NCBI RefSeq assembly: GCF_024448505.1
Contig: NZ_JAMOHV010000010.1
Span: forward strand, 1 to 64,000
Reading direction: 5' to 3'
DNA: 64,000 nucleotides
DNA from: Stutzerimonas degradans
GTDB taxonomy: Bacteria > Pseudomonadota > Gammaproteobacteria > Pseudomonadales > Pseudomonadaceae
In this document: positions 56,247 to 64,000 of the stretch, in pieces
How positions within the stretch are numbered: position 1 is the stretch's first letter
Layout of the letters: each line of letters begins with the position of its first letter
The notes under the pieces: generated by a model
What the model saw: only the letters and a program-made list of their open reading frames with translations
Database searches by the model: none
Told to the model about the DNA's origin: nothing
Made by a program: the position numbers and the translations under genes

Positions 56247-57967
56247 TGCCCGCGGTGCGGCCGGCTCGCCGACGCGCACTGCGCGAGGGCGTGCGGGCCT
56301 GTCTCGCCGCCTTCCTGCTGTTCTCCTTCTGCGCCCAGGCGCAACCGCCGGCACAGGGTGCCGTTGCCACCGCGCACCCGCTCGCCAGCGCAGTCGGCCG
56401 GGAAATTCTCCAGGCCGGCGGTAATGCCTTCGATGCCGCCGTGGCAGTCAGCGCCGCGCTGGCGGTGGTCGAGCCCTATGGCTCGGGCCTCGGCGGCGGT
56501 GGTTTTTTCCTCCTGCGCGAAGCCGGCGAACCGGCTCGCTTCAGCTTCCTCGACGCCCGCGAGCGCGCACCGCTGGCGGCCACTCCCGATCTTTATCTGC
56601 GCGACGGCGAGGTGCAGCGCAAGCTGTCGCTGGACGGTGCGCTGGCGGCGGCGATTCCCGGCACCCCGGCGGCGCTGACGGAACTGTCGCAGCAGCGCGG
56701 CCGGCTACCGCTGGCGCAAACCCTGGCGCCGGCCATCGCCTTGGCGCGCGACGGCTTCAGCGTCGATGCGGTCTACCGCCAGCGCGCCAGCTGGCGTCTC
56801 GATGCGTTACGCGCCGATGCCGAAAGCGCGCGGCTGTTCCTCCGCGACGGCAAGTTGCCGGCCGAAGGCCAGCACCTACGTCAGCCGGAGCTGGCCGCCA
56901 CCCTCGAACGCCTGGCACGCGAAGGTCGTGACGGCTTCTATCGTGGTGAGCTGGCCGAGCGCCTGGTGCAGGGCGTGCGCGCCGCCGGCGGCATCTGGAC
57001 GCTGCGGGATCTGGCCGAGTACCAGACCGTCGAGCGCGCGCCGCTGCGTTTCCCGCTGGCCGAAGGCCGCGAGCTGATCGGCGCACCGCCGCCCTCGGCC
57101 GGCGGCGTGATCCTCGCGCAGAGCCTGGGCATGCTCGAACGCCTGTCCTGGCGCGAAGCTGCGCCGGTGCAGCGCAGCCACCTGGTAGTCGAGGCGCTAC
57201 GCCGCGCCTATCGCGACCGCAGCCAGCTGGGCGATCCCGACTTCGTCCGCGCGCCGCTGCAGCGGCTGCTGTCGGCGGACTATCTGCAGACGCTGGCGGC
57301 CGGCATCGATCCGGCGCGCGCCACGCCGAGCAGCGCTCTGCCGCCGGCGCCACGCTGGCGCGAGGGCGAGCACACCACCCACTTCGCGGTGATCGATACC
57401 GAAGGCAACGCGGTGGCAGCCACCCTCTCGCTAAACATGATGTTCGGTGCGGCCTTCACCGTGCCCGGCACCGGCGTGCTGCTCAACGACGAGATGGACG
57501 ACTTCGCCGCCGACATCGCCGGCAGCAATGCCTATCAGCTCAAGGGCAGCAGCGCCAACGCGATTTCCGGCGGCAAGCGCCCGCTGTCGAGCATGAGCCC
57601 GACCTTCATCGAGAGCGCCAGCGAGTTCACCAGCTTCGGCACGCCCGGCGGCAGCCGCATCCCGAGCATGGTGCTGCTGTCGGTGCTGGCCTACCTGGAC
57701 GGCGAGCCGGTATCCGCCTGGCCGGCAGCACCGCGTTATCACCATCAGTACCTGCCCGACGTGCTGCAGTACGAGGCCGCCACCTTCAGCCCGGCGCAAC
57801 TGCAGGCGCTGCGCGCGCTCGGCCACCAGCCGAAGCTGATCGAGCGCGATTACGGCAACCAGCAGGTGCTCTACTGGAACAAGCGCAGCGGCGCAGTCGA
57901 CGCCGCCAGCGATCCGCGCGGCATCGGCCGGGCGCTCCTGGTGTCGCCGCTCAGGGCCGCTGAATGA
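56246..57967 (+). CDS. ggt: Gamma-glutamyltransferase
   Basis: Periplasmic enzyme that cleaves or transfers the gamma-glutamyl group of glutathione. From the ATG at 56246 there are 573 residues with a signal peptide (hydrophobic AFLLFSFCAQAQ, cleavage near residue 33). The autoprocessing and catalytic Thr lies in EHTTHFAVID, and GKRPLSSMSPT and TPGGSRIP are conserved. The start overlaps the ferredoxin stop. Its 3' end overlaps the 3' end of the convergent Na/Pi transporter gene by 17 nt. Confidence 0.95.
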
Positions 57968-59801
57968 TCGGACCGTCGTCGTCGGTCGACAGCTGGCGCA
58001 GCTGGCGGATTGGCTCCTGCCCGTCGGCCAGCAACAGAGCGTTGCGCAGGCTCTGGATGATGCGACTGGCGTAGCCCAGGTCGTTCATCAGCGAGCTGGT
58101 CTGCAGACCGTCCAGGTCGTGGTTGCGCACGGCGACGAACAGGCGCTTGCGAAACGCACCGTCGAATTCGGCGGCCCGCTCGTCGAGCCACTGCAGCCGC
58201 TCGCGCCAGCGCTCCTCCGGCAGCTCCGAATGGGTCAGCGCACGAATCTCGCGCAGTGCCTCGAGCAGATGCCGGCGCAGCTCGACGTACGAGCGGCGCA
58301 CCGTCGAGGCCTCCTGGCGCAGGTAGTGACCGAGGTTTTTCTGCAGGTGCTTGGCGTCCTTGACCGCATCCACCAGCTGCAGCGCGGCGATCTGGCCGCT
58401 CAGCCAGAACGTCTGGTGCTGCTCGTCCAGCGGCACCTCGAGGCGGCCCATGAAGCTCAGCAGGTCGGCGTACACACCCTTGATGTGGCGCTGGTAGAGC
58501 TGCTCGGCATCCAGCGCACCGGGCTCCGGCGGCGCGGCCATCAGGGCGTCGTCGATGCGTCCCTGGCGCATCAGCTGGTCCACCGGCAGGAACAGCGCAT
58601 GGCAGATCACTTCCAGGCTCAGCCGGGTCATGTGCTGCAGCTCCTGCGCCACCGCACAGGTGGCGGCATCCGCCGAATCCAGCGCGCGGGCGTTGAGGTA
58701 ACGCGCGCGGGTGCGCTGCTGCGGTTCGTCCGGCTGCGCCAGCTCGGTGATTAGCACCGTCGGCTCGACCCGATCGGGCAAGAGGCGAATCAGCAGCGCT
58801 GCCAGGCGCGCCTGCCACGGCCAGAACAGCAGCACGCCCAACCCGTTGAACAGCGTGTGGAACAACGCCAGCTGCAGCAGCACGTTGTCGCCCAGGCCCA
58901 CCGCCTCCACCAGCCAGCGCACCAGCGCGGTCAATGGCAGCAGCAGGACCAGCGCCACCAGCGCCGTGAGCGCATTGAACAGCACGTGCGCCAGCGCCAG
59001 ACGCTGCCCGCTGCGGTTGCCGCCGAGCGAACCGACGAAGGCGGTGGTGACGCTGCTGCCGACGTTGGCACCGATGGCGATGGCCAGTGCCGGGCCGAGC
59101 GTCAGCTGGCCGGCACCCAGCGCGGCGAGCGTCAGCATCAGCGTTGCGTGACTGGACTGCAGCACCACCGTGGCCGCCAGGCCGATGCCGACGAACAGCA
59201 GCTGGCCGATCAGCCCCTCGGCCTGGTAGGCCGACATGTCCACGTCGCTGCCGAAGCTGGAGAAGCCGACCTTGATCTGATCGATGCCGAGGAAGATGAA
59301 GGCGATCCCCAACACGATGCGCCCGGCCGCCTTGCCCTTGTCACCGAGGAAGCTCGCCAGCACGCCGAACACCAGTAGCGGCAGCGCCAGCGGCGACAGG
59401 CTGAGATTGTGCCCAGCCAGCGCCAGCAGCCAGATGCCGCTGGTGGCGCCGAGATTGGCGCCGAACAGGATCGGGATGCCGCCGGCCAGCTTGATCAGTC
59501 CGGTACTGATGAAGGCGATGGTCAGCAGCGACACCAGCGTGCTCGACTGCAGCAGCATGGTGCCGCCGACGCCGAACAGCAGCCCCTTGAACGGCGTCGC
59601 GGTGGTCCGCGCCAGCAGCTGTTCGAGCTTGCCACCGGCCAGCTGGCGCAGGCCTTCCTCCAGGCACTGCATGCCGAACAGGAACAGCGCCAGACCGGCG
59701 CACAGCTCCAGCCAGGGCTGGCTGCTCCAGAACGCTGCCCCGAGCAGAAGGCTCCCCGCCACGATCAGGAATGTCCTGACGTGCTTCTTGAACGTGCCCA
59801 T
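57951..59801 (-). CDS. Na/Pi cotransporter family protein with PhoU-like domain
   Basis: Membrane protein of 616 residues. The N-terminal half has eight or so membrane helices in two repeats, each with the QSS motif (LLQSSTLVSLL near residue 84; LQSSHATLML near 216), diagnostic of the PF02690 transporter family. The C-terminal half (about 370-600) is soluble and helical, resembling PhoU. Such NptA/YjbB-like proteins move phosphate, outward in E. coli YjbB. It is convergent with ggt. Confidence 0.92.
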   Translation of the reverse strand: MGTFKKHVRTFLIVAGSLLLGAAFWSSQPWLELCAGLALFLFGMQCLEEGLRQLAGGKLEQLLARTTATPFKGLLFGVGGTMLLQSSTLVSLLTIAFISTGLIKLAGGIPILFGANLGATSGIWLLALAGHNLSLSPLALPLLVFGVLASFLGDKGKAAGRIVLGIAFIFLGIDQIKVGFSSFGSDVDMSAYQAEGLIGQLLFVGIGLAATVVLQSSHATLMLTLAALGAGQLTLGPALAIAIGANVGSSVTTAFVGSLGGNRSGQRLALAHVLFNALTALVALVLLLPLTALVRWLVEAVGLGDNVLLQLALFHTLFNGLGVLLFWPWQARLAALLIRLLPDRVEPTVLITELAQPDEPQQRTRARYLNARALDSADAATCAVAQELQHMTRLSLEVICHALFLPVDQLMRQGRIDDALMAAPPEPGALDAEQLYQRHIKGVYADLLSFMGRLEVPLDEQHQTFWLSGQIAALQLVDAVKDAKHLQKNLGHYLRQEASTVRRSYVELRRHLLEALREIRALTHSELPEERWRERLQWLDERAAEFDGAFRKRLFVAVRNHDLDGLQTSSLMNDLGYASRIIQSLRNALLLADGQEPIRQLRQLSTDDDGPIIQRP

Positions 59802-59990
59802 GTGTACTTTTCGTTACCTGCCGCGCGCCATAAGGAAAGAACCGGCTGAGCCGGTCACATAGCGAGGGTCGTCGCTGCAGCACTGGCGCACGACCGCCGG
59901 GCATTCTAGGGGATTCGCCATGCGGCGACGATGCCTCGCCGAGGTGGCGGGCCGGACGCGGACAATAGCGGCGGGGGTATTTAGGAGAAT

Positions 59991-60011
59991 GCAGCCTGCA
60001 GGGCAGGCTGC
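59991..60011. other. Hairpin in the 59802-60059 gap
   Basis: GCAGCCTGC pairs with GCAGGCTGC around an AGG loop. It lies 3' of the minus-strand gene ending at 60060 and could act as its terminator, though no T-run follows. I see nothing else in this 258-nt gap apart from presumed promoter sequence for the transporter gene. Confidence 0.4.
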
Positions 60012-60059
60012 GCGATGCGGATTCGGATTACGCGGAGCGAGCGCCCCGCGCCACCGGCA

Positions 60060-60395
60060 TCAGTAAGGTTTTTGCGAAGTGGTGCAACCCAGGCAGCGCA
60101 CGAAGGCCTCACGCGCCGGGTCGCCGACCAGTGCCTGGCCGGCTTCCTTGACGTTGCCGCCGAGCGCGGTGAACGGCAGGCTGACGACGAACGCGACGGC
60201 ACCGACCAGCGTCGCGCCGATCAGCAGCGGACGGGCGACGACCAGGTCGCCGATCATGGCGAACGCCGGCGGTGCCTCGACGGTGTAGGTCGGATCGCCA
60301 CTGGCATTCTGCGTGACTGTTTCCGCCTGTGCCGGCATTGCCAGCAGGCCGGTGGTCAGAGCCAAGACAACAGCGGTGGAGCGGAACAGATTCAT
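60060..60395 (-). CDS. Small exported hypothetical protein
   Basis: Protein of 111 residues from the ATG at 60395. It has a signal peptide ([24 protein letters not shown]) and one internal hydrophobic helix (about residues 58-80, [16 protein letters not shown]). A Cys pair (CLGC) lies near the C terminus. I recall it as a conserved Pseudomonas family of unknown function near mutM. Frame upstream to 60434 is open, but the signal peptide decides the start. Confidence 0.8.
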   Translation of the reverse strand: MNLFRSTAVVLALTTGLLAMPAQAETVTQNASGDPTYTVEAPPAFAMIGDLVVARPLLIGATLVGAVAFVVSLPFTALGGNVKEAGQALVGDPAREAFVRCLGCTTSQKPY

Positions 60396-60504
60396 GGTGT
60401 GGTCCTTCAGCTGTGCGAAACGCGGCATTTTCAAGTTGTGCCGGCCACTATAGCAGTGGCCGCTGCCTCGCGAGCGTGAACGCCGTCAACGCGCCGCGCA
60501 GCGA

Positions 60505-61317
60505 TCAGCGCTGGCAACGACTGCAATAGACGCTGGCGCGCTGGCCGAGGCGAACCTCGCGCAGGGTCGTGCCGCAGTGCTTGCAGAACTCGCCGCCGCG
60601 CCCGTAGACGAACAGCTCCTGCTGGAAGTAACCCGGCTTGCCGTCGCCGCCGACGAAATCGCGCAGCGTGGTGCCGCCGCGCTCGATAGCCAGCGCCAGG
60701 ATGCGCTTGATCTCGTCCGCCAGTTTCAGATAGCGCGACCGCGAGATGCCGCCGGCCGGGCGGCGCGGGTCGATGCCGGCGGCGAACAGCGCCTCGCTCG
60801 CATAGATATTGCCGACGCCGACCACTACCGCGTTGTCCATGATGAACGGCTTGACCGCCATGCTGCGCCCACGCGACAGCTGGAACAGCCGTTCGCCGTC
60901 GAACGCCTCGCTCAGCGGTTCCGGGCCGAGGCTGGCGAGCAATACGTGGTTGAGCGGATCGTCGCTCCACAGCAGCGCGCCGAAGCGCCGCGGATCGGTA
61001 TAGCGCAGCGCCTGGCCGGATTCGAGCAGCAGATCGACATGCTCGTGCTTGGCCGGCGGCAACGCGCCCTCGACCAGCCGCAGGCTGCCGGACATGCCCA
61101 GGTGCGCGATCAGCGTGCCGGCCTCGAAGCGGATCAGCAGGTACTTGGCGCGGCGTTCGACCGCCTCGATGCGCTGCCCCGACAGGCGCACATCCAGGTC
61201 CTCGGGAATCGGCCAGCGCAGCCGCCGCTCGCGCACGATCACCCGACTGACGCGCTGACCGACGAGATGCGGGGCGATACCGCGACGAGTGGTTTCGACT
61301 TCGGGAAGTTCGGGCAT
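60505..61317 (-). CDS. mutM: Formamidopyrimidine-DNA glycosylase
   Basis: Bifunctional DNA glycosylase/AP lyase that removes 8-oxoguanine and FapyG. The N-terminal catalytic Pro and Glu are in MPELPEVET, the conserved Lys in KYLLI, the H2TH region in [12 protein letters not shown], and a C-terminal zinc finger in CKHCG / CSRCQR. At 270 residues the length is typical. Confidence 0.97.
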   Translation of the reverse strand: MPELPEVETTRRGIAPHLVGQRVSRVIVRERRLRWPIPEDLDVRLSGQRIEAVERRAKYLLIRFEAGTLIAHLGMSGSLRLVEGALPPAKHEHVDLLLESGQALRYTDPRRFGALLWSDDPLNHVLLASLGPEPLSEAFDGERLFQLSRGRSMAVKPFIMDNAVVVGVGNIYASEALFAAGIDPRRPAGGISRSRYLKLADEIKRILALAIERGGTTLRDFVGGDGKPGYFQQELFVYGRGGEFCKHCGTTLREVRLGQRASVYCSRCQR

Positions 61318-61462
61318 GACGGCGGAGCGGGGGCAACGGAAGGGGAACGCATCCTAGCATGGGCCGCCGGCGCCGCCCGGCCGGGACTGGCGAACTTTCG
61401 TGCACGTGCGTGTCCGAAATCAGGTGCCCCGCACATCGCGGGCGAACCGACGGAGGCAGCCC

Positions 61463-62005
61463 ATGAGCCAACCCCTCACAGGCAAACGCGTGGCAATTCT
61501 GGTGACCGATGGCTTCGAGCAGGCGGAACTGACCGGCCCGCGCGAGGCGCTGGAAAACGCCGGCGCGCGCGCCGACATCGTCGCGCCGAAGAACGGCGAA
61601 GTGACCGGCTGGAACCACACCACGCCGGCCACCAAGTTCCATGTCGATCAGACTTTCGACGCCATCCGCATCGCCGATTACGACGCCGTGCTGCTGCCCG
61701 GCGGCGTAGTCAACTCCGACACCATCCGCACCGAGGCCACGGCCCAGCGGCTGGTGCGCGAGGCGGCGCAGGCGGGCAAGCCAATCGCGGTGATCTGCCA
61801 CGGCAGCTGGCTGCTGATCTCCGCCGGGCTGGTCAACGGCCGGCGCATGACCAGCTGGCCCTCGCTCGCCGACGACTTGCGCAACGCCGGCGCCGAGTGG
61901 GTCGACGAGCCGGTGGTGATCGATGGCGGACTGATCAGCAGCCGCAAGCCCGACGACATTCCGGCCTTCAGCAGCGCGCTGATCGAGGCGCTGCAGTCGG
62001 CCTGA
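61463..62005 (+). CDS. pfpI: PfpI/DJ-1-family protein
   Basis: DJ-1 superfamily protein of 180 residues. The nucleophile Cys lies in VICHGSW at the nucleophile elbow, with an upstream Glu in GFEQAELTGP. P. aeruginosa PfpI is linked to stress resistance; family members have been called proteases or deglycases, and the true activity is debated. The ATG at 61463 has a GGAGG Shine-Dalgarno; the open frame extends upstream to 61400 without support. Confidence 0.93.
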   Translation: MSQPLTGKRVAILVTDGFEQAELTGPREALENAGARADIVAPKNGEVTGWNHTTPATKFHVDQTFDAIRIADYDAVLLPGGVVNSDTIRTEATAQRLVREAAQAGKPIAVICHGSWLLISAGLVNGRRMTSWPSLADDLRNAGAEWVDEPVVIDGGLISSRKPDDIPAFSSALIEALQSA

Positions 62006-62084
62006 AGCTCGCGGTTGGCGCGCTTTTCATGTCGCCGGAGCACGGCTCGTTTAGAATGCCCGTCTTTTTCCGGGAGCCCCGCCG

Positions 62085-63281
62085 ATGACCCTGCCCAGCC
62101 TGCGCCTCAAAGCCAATGCCGATCGCCGCCTGCGCGCCGGCCATCTGTGGGTCTACAGCAACGAGGTGGACACCGCCGCCACGCCGCTGTCCGGGTTCGT
62201 CGCCGGCGACCAGGCGATCCTCGAAGCCGCCGGCGGCAAACCGCTGGGCATCGTCGGCGTGTCGCCGAACAACCTGATCTGCGCCCGCCTGCTGTCGCGC
62301 GACCTCAAGCACAGCCTCGACAAGTCGCTGCTGGTGCACCGCATCCAGGTCGCACTGAGCCTGCGCGAGCGGCTGTTCGAGCAGCCGTGCTACCGCCTGG
62401 TCTATGGCGACTCCGATCTGCTGCCGGGGCTGGTGGTCGACCGCTTCTTCGACATCCTCGTCGTGCAGCTCGCCTCGGCGACCATGGAGCGCAACAAGGA
62501 CGCCGTGCTCGAGGCGCTGGTGCAGGTGCTCAAGCCCAGCGGCGTGCTGTGGAAGAACGACTCCAGTGCGCGTGACGCCGAGGGCCTGGAGCGCTACGTC
62601 GACACTGCCTTCGGCGTGGTGCCCGAATGGGTCGCGCTGGAGGAGAACGGCGTGAAGTTCGAGGCGCCGGTGATCGCCGGGCAGAAGACCGGCTGGTTCT
62701 ACGACCACCGCATGAACCGCGCGCGCCTGGCGCCCTACGTCAAGGGCAAGCGCGTACTCGACCTGTTCAGCTACATCGGCGGCTGGGGCGTGCAGGCGGC
62801 GGCGTTCGGCGCCAGCGAGGTGTTCTGCGTCGACGCCTCGGCGTTCGCCCTCGATGGTGTCGAGCGCAACGCGGCGCTCAACGGCGTGGCGGACAGGATG
62901 ACCTGCGTCGAGGGCGATGCCTTCGAGGCGATGAAGGAACTGAAGAACGCCGAGGAGCGCTTCGACGTGGTGATCACCGATCCGCCGGCGTTCATCAAGC
63001 GCAGGAAAGACCTGAAGAACGGCGAGGCGGCCTACCGCCGACTCAACGAACAGGCCATGCGCCTGCTCAACAAGGACGGCATCCTGGTCAGCGCCAGCTG
63101 CTCGATGCACCTGCCCGAAGACGATCTGCAGAACATCCTGCTCGGCAGCGCCCGCCATCTGGACCGCAACATCCAGCTGCTCGAACGCGGCGCGCAGGGG
63201 CCGGACCACCCGGTACACCCGGCGATCCCGGAGACCCGCTACATCAAGAGCCTGACCTGCCGCATCCTGCCCAACAGCTGA
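62085..63281 (+). CDS. rlmI: RlmI-like 23S rRNA (cytosine-C5) methyltransferase
   Basis: SAM-dependent rRNA methyltransferase of 398 residues: N-terminal PUA domain (about 1-75), central EEHEE-like domain, and a C-terminal methyltransferase with VLDLFSYIGGWGVQAA, the motif ITDPPAF, and the catalytic Cys in SASCSMHL. This matches RlmI (m5C1962 in E. coli). A GGGAG Shine-Dalgarno lies upstream. It is convergent with the sigma-54 activator gene, with 6 nt between stops. Confidence 0.9.
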   Translation: MTLPSLRLKANADRRLRAGHLWVYSNEVDTAATPLSGFVAGDQAILEAAGGKPLGIVGVSPNNLICARLLSRDLKHSLDKSLLVHRIQVALSLRERLFEQPCYRLVYGDSDLLPGLVVDRFFDILVVQLASATMERNKDAVLEALVQVLKPSGVLWKNDSSARDAEGLERYVDTAFGVVPEWVALEENGVKFEAPVIAGQKTGWFYDHRMNRARLAPYVKGKRVLDLFSYIGGWGVQAAAFGASEVFCVDASAFALDGVERNAALNGVADRMTCVEGDAFEAMKELKNAEERFDVVITDPPAFIKRRKDLKNGEAAYRRLNEQAMRLLNKDGILVSASCSMHLPEDDLQNILLGSARHLDRNIQLLERGAQGPDHPVHPAIPETRYIKSLTCRILPNS

Positions 63282-63287
63282 TTCGCG

Positions 63288-64000
63288 TCAGTCGTCGGCC
63301 TTGCGCACGTACTGCGCACGGTCGATGCCGTGGCGCTGCAGCTTGTCGTAGAAGGTCTTGCGCGGGATGCCCAGCGTCTCCAGGGTCGAGCGCACGTCGC
63401 CGGCGTTGGCCAGCAGCGCCTCGCGAATCAGGTCCGCCTCGTACTGTTCGAGGCGGGCCGGCAGGCTGGCATGGCCGCTTTCGATCCGCAGTGTCGCCGG
63501 CGGCGCGATGACATCGCCCAGCCCCAGCGCCAGCCGCTCGGCGAAATGCGCCAGCTCGCGCACATTGCCGGGCCAGTCGTGCTGAAACAGGTAGCGGCTG
63601 ACCTGCGGCGAGAGCTGCGGCACCTCGATGCCGAAGCGCGCGGCGGCGCGCTGCATGAAATGCGCGAACAGCAGCGGAATGTCTTCCTTGCGCTCGCGCA
63701 GCGGCGGAATCGACACCGTCACCACATTCAGCCGGTAGTACAGGTCCTCGCGAAAATCGCCGCGCTGCACCGGGTTGCCAAGGTCGATCTTCGACGCGGC
63801 GACCACGCGCAGGCTCAGCTCGCGGCTTTCGTTGCTGCCCAGCGGCTCGATGGTGCGCTGCTCCAGCACGCGCAGCAGGCGTACCTGCGCCGCCGGCGGC
63901 ATGCTCTCGATCTCGTCGAGGAACAGCGTGCCGCCGCTGGAGTGCTCGATGCGGCCGATGCGCTTCTTCTGCGCGCCGGTGAACGCACCCGCCTCGTGGC
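63288..64000 (-). CDS. dctD: Sigma-54-dependent response regulator, DctD-like (C-terminal part, cut by right edge)
   Basis: The visible 237 residues cover the second half of the AAA+ domain and the DNA-binding domain. The sigma-54 contact loop GAFTGA, Walker [11 protein letters not shown], sensor and arginine-finger regions ([12 protein letters not shown]) and WPGNVREL are present. The end (EADLIREAL, then [15 protein letters not shown]) is a Fis-type helix-turn-helix of the kind seen in DctD, activator of C4-dicarboxylate uptake. The receiver domain must lie beyond 64000. Family assignment rests on the C-terminal sequence only. Confidence 0.8.
   Translation of the reverse strand, partial: HEAGAFTGAQKKRIGRIEHSSGGTLFLDEIESMPPAAQVRLLRVLEQRTIEPLGSNESRELSLRVVAASKIDLGNPVQRGDFREDLYYRLNVVTVSIPPLRERKEDIPLLFAHFMQRAAARFGIEVPQLSPQVSRYLFQHDWPGNVRELAHFAERLALGLGDVIAPPATLRIESGHASLPARLEQYEADLIREALLANAGDVRSTLETLGIPRKTFYDKLQRHGIDRAQYVRKADD

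Overview
The window is chromosomal DNA of a high-GC gammaproteobacterium of the family Pseudomonadaceae, most likely a Stutzerimonas (Pseudomonas stutzeri group) species. The assignment rests on protein similarity recognised by eye and on gene order. From chpA down to pfpI and the rlmI-like gene, the order closely follows what I recall of the P. aeruginosa PAO1 segment around PA0354-PA0413, read in reverse, with a few inserted blocks. No tRNA, rRNA, insertion sequence, prophage or CRISPR array was seen. Coding density is very high. No gene-free stretch exceeds 300 bases; the longest are 59802-60059 (one hairpin seen) and 8694-8925 (divergent promoter region).

Layout. 1-8693, minus strand: the Pil-Chp chemosensory operon pilG-pilH-pilI-pilJ-pilK-chpA, which controls type IV pilus twitching and surface sensing; chpA runs off the left edge and carries a 13-copy GAAGCC microsatellite. 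8926-14757, plus: gshB, tonB3-like, algH, ruvX, pyrR, pyrB and a catalytically dead dihydroorotase (pyrX), closed by a strong hairpin. 14841-17581, minus: a TM2-domain protein and the pilus retraction ATPases pilU and pilT. 17648-26256, plus: yggS, proC, yggT, a dynamin-like GTPase, metX-metW, a DUF4426 protein, rdgB, hemW and a DUF3392 protein. 26317-30130, minus: DUF1329, trmB, thiG, thiS, DUF423. 30201-35688, plus: mtgA and two large signalling proteins (PAS-GGDEF-EAL; CHASE hybrid histidine kinase). 35774-39719, minus: rpoH, ftsX, ftsE, ftsY. 39931-43380, plus: a pair of M16 peptidase-family proteins and rsmD. 43421-44982: a small conserved protein and a YheT-type hydrolase.

44989-50820, minus: a tight four-gene cluster consisting of a zinc-ribbon protein with a degenerate GGDEF domain, a family 2 processive-type glycosyltransferase, a TolC-like outer-membrane factor fused to a TIM-barrel-like domain, and a HlyD-like membrane fusion protein. 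It sits between genes I recall as adjacent in P. aeruginosa (YheT hydrolase and TetR regulator). It looks like a self-contained exopolysaccharide synthesis and export machine, and it is the best candidate in the window for an undescribed system.

50946-64000: a TetR regulator divergent from a coniferyl-aldehyde-dehydrogenase / Tat-protein / GMC-oxidoreductase cluster, then coaD, a YfhL-type ferredoxin, ggt, a Na/Pi cotransporter (minus), a small exported protein (minus), mutM (minus), pfpI, an RlmI-like rRNA methyltransferase, and the C-terminal part of a DctD-like sigma-54 activator cut by the right edge.

The common themes are surface life (pilus chemosensing and retraction, c-di-GMP proteins, a polysaccharide exporter) and housekeeping (pyrimidines, methionine, thiamine, cell division, heat shock).
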